Made by a program: the position numbers and the translations under genes. The notes beneath the pieces were generated by a model. The model searched no databases. It was given only the letters and a program-made list of their open reading frames with translations, and had not been told where the DNA came from. From positions 1 to 8,171 of the forward strand of contig CAKZPX010000235.1 in the NCBI GenBank assembly GCA_937139435.1: 8,171 nucleotides of DNA. The letters run 5' to 3'. Positions 1-5,963 of this stretch are shown here, one piece after another; the stretch's first letter is position 1; every line of letters begins with the position of its first letter. The stretch comes from an uncultured bacterium. Lineage in GTDB: Bacteria > Hydrothermota > Tepidihabitantia > Tepidihabitantales > Tepidihabitantaceae.

Positions 1-1
1 A

Positions 2-979
2 CCGGACTTCTGGAACGACCCCAAACAGGCGCAGACAATAATGCGCCGCATCGCCGCCCTTTCCGACCTGATTAACCGGCTCAACGTCATCCAGCAGGAC
101 TTGAAGGAAACACAGGAACTGGAAAACCTTTTTGCCACCGAAGAGGACGAGAAAATCGCGCAGGAACTTCAAGAACATATCAAACGGATAGAAGAGCACC
201 TTAGCGCCCTTGAAGAACGAGCACTTTTTGACTCCGTGGAAGACAATCGCGGGGCAATACTTTCAATTCATCCCGGTGCCGGCGGAACGGAATCCTGTGA
301 CTGGGCAGAGATGCTGTTGCGTCTCTACATCCGCTACATTGAAAACCAGGGACTCAAATACGAAATCATCGACTTTCAACCCAATGAAGAAGCAGGCATC
401 AAAGACGCAACAATGGAAGTAACCGGACCATACGCCTATGGACTTCTCAAATCAGAAATGGGCGTCCATCGTCTCGTCCGAATATCTCCATATGACGCCA
501 ACCGACGCCGTCACACCAGTTTTGCTGCAGTCACTGTTTTACCGGCAGTAGATGAAATTGAAGTAGAAATTAACCCGAACGACCTCAAAATCGAGACATT
601 CCGTGCCGGGGGGCATGGTGGTCAGAATGTCAATAAGGTCAGTTCGGCGGTCAGGATCACCCATATCCCTACGGGAATCATTGTTACATGCCAGAACGAA
701 CGCTCTCAATTTCAAAACAAACAGAACGCCCTTAAAGTATTGCGCTCCAGGTTATACGATTATTACAAGAAACAGCAGGACACCGAAATGCAAAAATTTA
801 CTGCGGGGAAAACTGACATCGCCTGGGGTCATCAGATTCGTTCTTATATTCTTTTTCCTTATCAACTGGTGAAAGACCATCGAACTGATTTTCAGACCCA
901 CGATGTCGCCGCGGTCCTGAACGGTCACATTGAAGGCTTTGTCCATGCCTTTCTTACTCAAAAGTCGGAGAAAAAATAA
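2..979 (+). CDS. prfB: Peptide chain release factor 2 (RF2), 5' end cut by window edge
   Basis: RF2 recognises UAA and UGA stop codons in the ribosomal A site and triggers peptidyl-tRNA hydrolysis. The frame is open to the window edge. Residues PDFWNDPKQAQ before the first in-window ATG (41) match the conserved segment near residue 41 of E. coli RF2, so about 40 N-terminal residues lie outside and 41 is not the true start. Any programmed frameshift site would also be outside. Visible in order: the helical domain 1; the conserved GGTESCDWAEM segment; the stop-codon recognition tripeptide region (RISPYDANRRRHTSF, tripeptide codons 485-493); the catalytic GGQ (617-625) within GGHGGQNVNKVSSAVRITH; and the C-terminal RF2-type end (VKDHRTDFQTHDVAAVL). 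The SPx tripeptide marks it as RF2; RF1 has PxT. SPY replaces the usual SPF. The stop is TAA. Identification is firm; the 5' end is unknown. Confidence 0.96.
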   Translation, partial: PDFWNDPKQAQTIMRRIAALSDLINRLNVIQQDLKETQELENLFATEEDEKIAQELQEHIKRIEEHLSALEERALFDSVEDNRGAILSIHPGAGGTESCDWAEMLLRLYIRYIENQGLKYEIIDFQPNEEAGIKDATMEVTGPYAYGLLKSEMGVHRLVRISPYDANRRRHTSFAAVTVLPAVDEIEVEINPNDLKIETFRAGGHGGQNVNKVSSAVRITHIPTGIIVTCQNERSQFQNKQNALKVLRSRLYDYYKKQQDTEMQKFTAGKTDIAWGHQIRSYILFPYQLVKDHRTDFQTHDVAAVLNGHIEGFVHAFLTQKSEKK

Positions 980-983
980 TTTC

Positions 984-1013
984 TTGACAAAATAAATTTT
1001 TCCGCTATTTAAT
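984..1013 (+). promoter_or_regulatory. Probable sigma-70 promoter for the ferredoxin gene
   Basis: A perfect -35 box TTGACA (984-989) is followed after 18 bases by TTTAAT (1008-1013), which matches the -10 consensus at five of six positions. The spacer is AT-rich. Transcription would start near 1020, giving a leader of about 40 bases before the ferredoxin GTG. The -35 box begins 5 bases after the prfB stop codon, and no convincing terminator lies between them, so read-through from prfB is also possible. The match is by eye to the housekeeping consensus, which suits the primary sigma factor encoded in this same window. Confidence 0.65.
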
Positions 1014-1050
1014 TCAGAAGTAAAGGCGTCCGTGATAAAAATAAATAAAA

Positions 1051-1056
1051 GGGAGG
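1051..1056 (+). promoter_or_regulatory. Ribosome binding site deciding the GTG start of the ferredoxin
   Basis: GGGAGG lies 4 bases before the GTG at 1061. There is no in-frame ATG nearby, and the resulting N-terminus MKVTIDKELC matches the start of known single-cluster ferredoxins. This supports GTG as the start codon. Confidence 0.7.
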
Positions 1057-1060
1057 CAAA

Positions 1061-1246
1061 GTGAAGGTAACGATAGATAAAGAACTGTGCACAGGCTGTG
1101 GTCTCTGTATCGACACCTGCCCTGATGTATTTGAGTTACAGGGTGACTTCGCCGTGGTAAAAGTAAATCTTGTCCCAGAAGGGGCAGAAGAATGTGTCCA
1201 GCAGGCAGCTGAAGACTGCCCAGCGAGTGCAATTAAAGTAGAATAA
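1061..1246 (+). CDS. Single-cluster [4Fe-4S] ferredoxin
   Basis: This is a small cytoplasmic electron carrier of 61 residues that shuttles low-potential electrons between redox enzymes; its partners cannot be told from the window. The cluster ligands are read as C10, C13 and C16 (CTGCGLC) plus the distant C53 in a CP motif. Two further cysteines, C20 and C45, sit where Thermotoga maritima ferredoxin has a disulfide (C20-C43 there). The second CxxCxxC set of two-cluster ferredoxins is absent, so one cluster is expected. Length and N-terminus match the Thermotoga type closely. The start is GTG, with GGGAGG 4 bases before it. The gene appears monocistronic, with its own promoter and a downstream hairpin. 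It has no functional neighbour: prfB is upstream and hflX converges from downstream. Confidence 0.93.
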   Translation: MKVTIDKELCTGCGLCIDTCPDVFELQGDFAVVKVNLVPEGAEECVQQAAEDCPASAIKVE

Positions 1247-1264
1247 CACAGAGAACAAACTAAC

Positions 1265-1307
1265 AACCTGATCAGCAACAAAACGAAAGTTATCGGGTTT
1301 TTTGTTT
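1265..1307 (+). terminator. Probable rho-independent terminator of the ferredoxin gene
   Basis: AACCTGAT (1265-1272) can pair with ATCGGGTT (1292-1299) over eight base pairs including one U-G wobble. Three further pairs (AAC 1277-1279 with GTT 1289-1291) may form inside the 19-base loop. The stem runs directly into T1298-T1303 and then GTTT. It begins 18 bases after the ferredoxin stop. Its right arm and T-run overlap the stop and last codons of the convergent hflX. In the opposite direction the same stem is followed by only a broken T-rich stretch, so it would end hflX transcripts less well. The loop is large, so the strength is uncertain. Confidence 0.6.
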
Positions 1308-2540
1308 AATTAAATTCCGCAACCTTGCCAGTTGTACGGGAAGTGCTCGTATAGTAATACGGCGTTTGCCATCAATCTCTTGGTCTTTTAACACCAGCCC
1401 GCTATTAAGAGCCCGAGCAATTAAATCCAAACGGCTACTCGGAATAATAAATGTGCCTCTTGCCATTCTCTGGTAAATAAAACCCAAAAGTCGCTGTAAA
1501 AGTTTCTCAATCCCCTCTCCAGTGTGTGCCGATACAAACACCGCTTCGGTGTAACGTTCTTTTAAGCGGACCAACTTTGTCTCATCAAAAACTCGGTCAA
1601 TCTTATTAAAAACCAATAACACTGGTATATTACGAGCCCCGATCAGGTCAAGGGTCTCGCTAACCGTATCAATTCTTTGTTCTACAAAAGGATCACTCGC
1701 GTCTGCTACATGAATCACAACATCGGCATCTCTGATTTCTGCAAGCGTGGAACGAAAACTGGCAACAAGGGCGGGAGGCAAATTGCGAATAAAGCCAACA
1801 GTATCGGTAAGCACAGCCTCAACCCCCTTTGCTAGATGCACTACTCTGGTACTGGCATCCAGTGTTGCAAATAACTGGTCCGACACCTTTACCTGAGCAT
1901 CGGTCAGCCGGTTGAACAGGGTTGACTTCCCGACATTGGTATACCCGGCGAGTGCAAACTGGAAAACGTTTGCCCGCCTTTTTCGCTGAACCATTCGTTC
2001 TCTTTCTATTTCTAACAGCCGGCGTCGCAACGATGTTATCCTCCGCTCAATTCTCCGGCGGTCCACCTCCAGTTGTGTCTCGCCCGGGCCCCGGGTTCCT
2101 ATCCCGCCACCTAACCTCGACATTTCTACTCCCCTACCAGTAAGCCTGTTTTTAATATACTCCAGCTGAGCAAGCTCTACCTGTACTTTTGCTTCTGCTG
2201 TACGGGCATTAATGGCAAAAATATCCAGAATTACAGCTGTCCGGTCTATAACCCGGACGCCAATAATATGTTCCAGATTGCGCAGTTGCGTTGGCGTCAA
2301 ATCGTTGTCAAACACTACTAATTCAATCCCATACGTCTGACAGATGTCTCTAATTTCTAACGCCTTCCCCTTACCAACTAATGTTGCTGGTTCAAAACGC
2401 TGGCGGATCTGGAGCAATCGTTCGACAACCTCCCCTCCTGCTGTTTTCGTCAATGCAGCAAGCTCATCCAGAGCGCCCATCTTTGTCCACCGCTCTCCAC
2501 CCGAGTTTGCCACCCCAACTAGAAGAATGCGTGTGCTCAT
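1290..2540 (-). CDS. hflX: Ribosome-associated GTPase HflX
   Basis: HflX is a cytoplasmic P-loop GTPase of the TRAFAC/Obg-HflX group. It binds the 50S subunit and, in studied bacteria, splits stalled or hibernating 70S ribosomes under stress. The 416-residue protein has the N-terminal HflX domain (about 1-130), a helical linker with the family's Gly-rich signature SRLGGGIGTRGPGETQ (141-156), and the G domain. G-domain motifs are G1 GYTNVGKST (199-207), G2 around T226, G3 DTVG (246-249), G4 NKID (312-315) and G5 SAH (337-339). Length is normal and all GTPase motifs are intact. The start is ATG, with GAGG 12 bases upstream. The stop of the preceding lipid-synthesis gene abuts this ATG with no base between, so translational coupling is likely. 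It is the last gene of the run, and its TAA lies inside the ferredoxin terminator. Confidence 0.97.
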   Translation of the reverse strand: MSTRILLVGVANSGGERWTKMGALDELAALTKTAGGEVVERLLQIRQRFEPATLVGKGKALEIRDICQTYGIELVVFDNDLTPTQLRNLEHIIGVRVIDRTAVILDIFAINARTAEAKVQVELAQLEYIKNRLTGRGVEMSRLGGGIGTRGPGETQLEVDRRRIERRITSLRRRLLEIERERMVQRKRRANVFQFALAGYTNVGKSTLFNRLTDAQVKVSDQLFATLDASTRVVHLAKGVEAVLTDTVGFIRNLPPALVASFRSTLAEIRDADVVIHVADASDPFVEQRIDTVSETLDLIGARNIPVLLVFNKIDRVFDETKLVRLKERYTEAVFVSAHTGEGIEKLLQRLLGFIYQRMARGTFIIPSSRLDLIARALNSGLVLKDQEIDGKRRITIRALPVQLARLRNLIKQKTR

Positions 2541-3119
2541 TTAGTGGTACTGCCTCAATACATAAATAAGCCGATGAATAAATGTAATAAACGAACCAAT
2601 TGCAATCACCATCAAAGCGATGACGAAATAGCTTCTTCCAAGAATCAAAGCCCCCGCCACCATTATTCCCACCCTCACCGGTCTCTCAAATATCCCCACC
2701 TGACACTCCTTGCCAGTTCCTTCTGCCCTCGCCCGCACATAGCTGACCATTAAAGACAAAAATAAAGTACCAGTAACAAGTAAGACAATCCAGCTTCCTA
2801 ATGATAAATAGTACCAAGCAACCCCCAATAAGACTACTCCCTCTGTGATTCTGTCAACCGTAGAATCAATAAAAGCACCCGCAGAGGAAACTCTGCCACT
2901 CTGGCGCGAAACCTCACCATCCAGTGTATCACATAACCCGATCAGAGAAATCAACAACCCTGCCCAGAAAAACAGTCCCCGAGCGAAAAGCAGTGCTGCT
3001 AAGACACTTAAAGGTAATGCGGCGACTGTGACTGCCGTAGGTGTAACACCCAATTTTATCAAAAATTGAACAAAAGGACGCAATAACCTCCGCCCTTTTT
3101 CTTTCGTTTCATTCTTCAT
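2541..3119 (-). CDS. CDP-alcohol phosphatidyltransferase, PIP-synthase-like
   Basis: This integral membrane enzyme moves a phosphatidyl group from a CDP-lipid (normally CDP-diacylglycerol) to an alcohol or sugar phosphate. The family motif DxxDGxxARx8Gx3Dx3D is seen as D64, D67, G68, S71, R72, G81, D85 and D89; only the usual Ala is Ser. These aspartates bind the metals and the nucleotide. About five or six hydrophobic segments follow a basic N-terminus. Downstream, SYVRARAEGTG (126-136) and GIFERPVR (142-149) resemble phosphatidylinositol-phosphate and archaetidylinositol-phosphate synthases more than PgsA, so an inositol-phosphate-like acceptor is plausible but unproven. I chose ATG at 3119 (192 residues, 11-base overlap with rsmI). 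An in-frame TTG at 3128 would add three residues. The class is firm; the acceptor is uncertain. Confidence 0.88.
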   Translation of the reverse strand: MKNETKEKGRRLLRPFVQFLIKLGVTPTAVTVAALPLSVLAALLFARGLFFWAGLLISLIGLCDTLDGEVSRQSGRVSSAGAFIDSTVDRITEGVVLLGVAWYYLSLGSWIVLLVTGTLFLSLMVSYVRARAEGTGKECQVGIFERPVRVGIMVAGALILGRSYFVIALMVIAIGSFITFIHRLIYVLRQYH

Positions 3120-3807
3120 AACCAGCAACTACAACAACAATTTCTCCTTTCAAATCTCTCCCTTTAATCTGTTCCAGCACCTCGCACACCGTTCCCCGAA
3201 CCACTTCTTCATACCTCTTGGTTAATTCCCGACAAACTACTATCTTCCTATCCCCGAAGATCTCGTTTATATCTTCAAGAAACCCTCCGAGCCGATACGC
3301 CGATTCATAAAAAACCATTGTCCTGGACTCGTTGACAAGCGCAGTTAGTCGTTTGCGTCTTCTCCCTTCTCTTTTCGGAAGAAATCCTTCAAACGCAAAT
3401 CTATTTGCGGGCAGTCCGGAAACCACTAACGCCGCCAGCAACGCTGAAGCACCAGGAACCGGGAATACCCGGACCCCTTCTCCTATCGCCACTCTAATTA
3501 AATAAAATCCCGGGTCAGAAATTCCTGGAGTACCGGCATCGCTCACCAGTGCCACCGCTTTTCCTTGTTTTAGTACCGTCAGGATCTCCGGGGTTCGGCG
3601 TAATTTATTGTATTCATGATAAGAAATTAAACGGTTCCCTATCCTAAAATGTTTCAAAAGTATCCCCGTCCTGCGGGTATCCTCACAGGCAATTAAATCA
3701 ACCTGTGCCAGAACATTCAGAGCCCGCTGGGTAATATCCTCCAGATTACCTATTGGTGTAGAAACAACATATAACCCCGGCGTTAGTTCCCTGTTACCCT
3801 CTTTCAC
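3109..3807 (-). CDS. rsmI: 16S rRNA (cytidine-1402 2'-O)-methyltransferase RsmI
   Basis: RsmI uses S-adenosylmethionine to methylate the ribose of C1402 in the decoding centre of 16S rRNA, tuning start-codon choice and decoding fidelity. The 232-residue protein shows the tetrapyrrole-methylase fold signatures of the family: LYVVSTPIGNLEDIT (12-26), ACEDTRRT (40-47), the hallmark SDAGTPGISDPG (89-100), VPGASALLAAL (117-127), GFLP (141-144) and CRELTKRYEE (192-201). The usual FYESPHR reads FYESAYR (166-172). It is shorter than E. coli RsmI (286 residues) and ends just after the catalytic domain, so the small C-terminal domain is missing. The start is GTG and overlaps the TGA of the preceding phosphoesterase gene as GTGA; GGAG lies about 11 bases upstream. 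Its own TGA overlaps the next gene. Confidence 0.96.
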   Translation of the reverse strand: MKEGNRELTPGLYVVSTPIGNLEDITQRALNVLAQVDLIACEDTRRTGILLKHFRIGNRLISYHEYNKLRRTPEILTVLKQGKAVALVSDAGTPGISDPGFYLIRVAIGEGVRVFPVPGASALLAALVVSGLPANRFAFEGFLPKREGRRRKRLTALVNESRTMVFYESAYRLGGFLEDINEIFGDRKIVVCRELTKRYEEVVRGTVCEVLEQIKGRDLKGEIVVVVAGYEE

Positions 3808-4277
3808 AAGGTAATAAACTCCACATCACCAATGTCAATATTTAAAACCGCTATGCTACTCTTACCGGTAAGCCAACCACACACCTCACCAGGGTTGATT
3901 ATTACCGGGTTCCCATATTCATAACGAATTTTATGAGTGTGACCGTGAATATAGAAATCACAGCTCGGATATGGTAGAACTGGCTTATGGGTGACTACGA
4001 TTCTCTTCCCCTCGATTTCCATCTCTCCTAAACTCTCTTTAATATCAAAACTATATTGATGGGCAAATTCCCTTAAAGTATCCCTGTCCCCGTCACAGTT
4101 GCCGAACACAATAGATAAAGGGGCATCTAAGTGTCTTAATTCACTTAAAACAAACGATGCAACTATATCCCCACAATGGATTACCCTTTTAAGGTTAAAT
4201 TGGTTTAGAACCGCCACCACAGCCCGTACCCGTTCCAGATGATCATGCGTATCGGAAATTAACCCGATGTAATTCAT
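3804..4277 (-). CDS. YfcE/MJ0936-type metallophosphoesterase
   Basis: This is a small cytoplasmic phosphodiesterase of the calcineurin-like metallophosphoesterase superfamily (157 residues). The metal-site motifs are in order: SDTHDH (8-13, D9 and H11), HCGDIV (34-39, D37), GNCDGD (59-64, N60 as bridging ligand), VTHK (95-98, H97) and HGHTHK (111-116). GNCD in place of GNHE is typical of the YfcE subgroup. These enzymes hydrolyse model phosphodiesters in vitro with manganese or nickel. The physiological substrate is unknown for most members and cannot be deduced here. The ATG overlaps the rpoD TGA as ATGA, with no strong ribosome binding site, so translation probably depends on coupling to rpoD. 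Its own TGA overlaps the rsmI GTG. Confidence 0.92.
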   Translation of the reverse strand: MNYIGLISDTHDHLERVRAVVAVLNQFNLKRVIHCGDIVASFVLSELRHLDAPLSIVFGNCDGDRDTLREFAHQYSFDIKESLGEMEIEGKRIVVTHKPVLPYPSCDFYIHGHTHKIRYEYGNPVIINPGEVCGWLTGKSSIAVLNIDIGDVEFITL

Positions 4278-5944
4278 CGAAGCAACCTAACCAGATCCTC
4301 CAGTTTTCCTGAGCGCAGAGGATGACGTAATTTTCGTAGTGCTTTTGCTTCTATCTGACGAACTCGCTCACGAGTGATATTAAATATCTGACCTACATCC
4401 TCCAGAGTCCTCGGTTGTCCATCGCCCAGTCCAAAACGCAATCGTAAAACCTTTTCTTCTCTCCGGGTCAGTGTCTTTAATGCCTCTTCCAATTTTTCCC
4501 CCAGCAATTTTACCGCTGCTGCATGGGACGGGGAAACAGTCTTGTCATCATAGAGAAAATCTCCGATAAAACTTGATTCTTCGTCGTCAATTGGCTTGTC
4601 AATAGAAACACCGAATTGAGCAATTTTCTCCAGCGCCTCCAGCTTCTCCTTGGGGGTAGAAAGTCTTTGCGCCAGTTCCGCCATTGTTGCCTCTCGCCCT
4701 CGAGTCTGCAGAAATCGCCGCTGCACTTTGGCCACCTTGTTAATCGCATCAATAATATGGGCGGGGACTCGCACCGTCCGTGACTGATCGGCAATTGCCC
4801 GAGTTATCGCCTGTTTTATCCACCAGGTAGCATAAGTAGAGAATTTGAATCCTTTACGATAATTAAATTTCTCCACAGCTTTGATCAATCCAACATTCCC
4901 CTCCTCCAGCAGATCGGCGAACTCTAACCCACGATTAACATAGCGCTTAGCGATGGAGATAACGAGCCGAACATTTCCCTCTATCATCCGATCGCGAGCA
5001 GCAAGGATCTTTCGCTCACATTCTGCCATCGCATCAAGAATTTGCTTGATTTCCTTTGTCTTTTTCCCTTTCAGAAATGTTTTATCCAACTCTCGTTTCA
5101 TCTGCCGGATTTCATCACCGCTCTCTTTCCATCCCTCCATTGCCTTACTGATCTTCTCCCGGAGAACCATAACTCTTTTCGCTTCAGTTTTGAATTCGTT
5201 AAGAAAGTTGTTTATTATATGGTGCTGCAATGACATTTCCTGAATCTGTTTAAATACATCCTGTCGGCATGCATCAATCTCTTTTTTCTTTCTGGGACCT
5301 ACTTTCCCTTTACCTAGCTCCTCAATTCGCTCTGCCAAACGTCCCAGCTTGCGCAGACGACGGATAAAGGACTTCTGCTCTTTCGCTAAAGCCTTTTTAT
5401 CAAAAAGACATTCAAATTCTACTCTTGCTATCTGATCAAGCGAACGTGTACCCTCCTCAATCGGCTTACACTCCTCTACTAGTCGCTTCATCATAGCAAT
5501 CGGTTCAAATAGATACTGAATAAGACTGTTATATCCCTCCTCCATTTCTTTTGAATATTTTACCTCATCCTCCCGAGTCAATAAAGGTAATCTTGCCAGT
5601 TCTCTAAAATATGCCTTAGTTGGGTCATCAGTTCGTTGAATTACAGGTTTACCACCACTACGACTAACCATCGTCTCCTCGGGTAGATGTGATTCTGTCA
5701 TTTGAATACCGTTGCGATCGAGATCGGCAATTACCTCCTCAAGTCTCTCCGGAGTCGTCAATATCTCATCCGGTAGTAATTCTTCTAATTCATCGTAGGT
5801 AATTTGTCTATCTGCGCCTGCTTTCTTATATACCTGTTCCAGCCACTCTGGTTTTTGAAGGTCATCAGTACTTTCAAGTGGCAGCTTTTTACTCTTTTTC
5901 CTTTTTAAAGTCATAATGCGGCGAACTTTCTTATTTTTTTTCAT
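4274..5944 (-). CDS. rpoD: Primary (housekeeping) RNA polymerase sigma factor, sigma-70 family
   Basis: This subunit directs core RNA polymerase to TTGACA/TATAAT-type promoters. Of 556 residues, about 1-45 are strongly basic at first, with 12 Lys or Arg in the first 20. Then come region 1.1 (about 47-82), region 1.2 (DDPTKAYFRELARLPLLTREDE, about 106-137), a helical non-conserved region of roughly 175-180 residues, and region 2 (about 315-395: GNVRLVISIAKRY, DLLEEGNVGLIKAVEKF, FSTYATWWIKQAITRAIADQ). Region 3 spans about 397-475, and region 4.2 has the helix-turn-helix TLEDVGQIFNITRERVRQIE and KALRKLRHP (513-542). Region 1.1 and intact 2.4 and 4.2 mark it as the primary factor. The ATG at 5944 is supported by AAGGAG 10 bases upstream; an internal ATG at 5914 is less likely. 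It sits 19 bases after dnaG. Confidence 0.97.
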   Translation of the reverse strand: MKKNKKVRRIMTLKRKKSKKLPLESTDDLQKPEWLEQVYKKAGADRQITYDELEELLPDEILTTPERLEEVIADLDRNGIQMTESHLPEETMVSRSGGKPVIQRTDDPTKAYFRELARLPLLTREDEVKYSKEMEEGYNSLIQYLFEPIAMMKRLVEECKPIEEGTRSLDQIARVEFECLFDKKALAKEQKSFIRRLRKLGRLAERIEELGKGKVGPRKKKEIDACRQDVFKQIQEMSLQHHIINNFLNEFKTEAKRVMVLREKISKAMEGWKESGDEIRQMKRELDKTFLKGKKTKEIKQILDAMAECERKILAARDRMIEGNVRLVISIAKRYVNRGLEFADLLEEGNVGLIKAVEKFNYRKGFKFSTYATWWIKQAITRAIADQSRTVRVPAHIIDAINKVAKVQRRFLQTRGREATMAELAQRLSTPKEKLEALEKIAQFGVSIDKPIDDEESSFIGDFLYDDKTVSPSHAAAVKLLGEKLEEALKTLTRREEKVLRLRFGLGDGQPRTLEDVGQIFNITRERVRQIEAKALRKLRHPLRSGKLEDLVRLLR

Positions 5945-5954
5945 TTGCCATCAA

Positions 5955-5960
5955 CTCCTT
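5955..5960 (-). promoter_or_regulatory. Ribosome binding site of rpoD
   Basis: AAGGAG on the minus strand lies 10 bases before the ATG at 5944, inside the 19-base gap between dnaG and rpoD. It is the best placed and clearest ribosome binding site in the minus-strand run, and it decides the start in favour of 5944 over the internal ATG at 5914. Confidence 0.65.
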
Positions 5961-5963
5961 TTC

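Noticed and set aside
968..1003. AT-rich imperfect inverted repeat after prfB, considered as a prfB terminator
   Set aside because: The stem is only A-T pairs with a bulge and has no stable GC base or following T-run, and it overlaps the better-supported -35 box.
1009..1281. Minus-strand open frames of about 70-90 codons opposite the ferredoxin gene
   Set aside because: They lie antisense to a well-recognised ferredoxin with clear motifs and its own ribosome binding site, and their translations resemble no family I know.
2083..2095. GC-rich near-palindrome CCCGGGCCCCGGG
   Set aside because: It encodes the conserved RGPGE segment of HflX; codon choice for Gly, Pro and Arg explains it.
3811..3838. 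TTGACA-16-TATTAC promoter-like pair on the minus strand just before rsmI
   Set aside because: The expected transcription start would fall at or past the rsmI GTG. The bases also encode the C-terminus of the phosphoesterase (IDIGDVEFITL), so a chance match is more likely.
4510..5243. Open frames of about 60-95 codons on both strands within rpoD
   Set aside because: They are out-of-frame shadows of a fully conserved sigma factor and have no recognisable motif.
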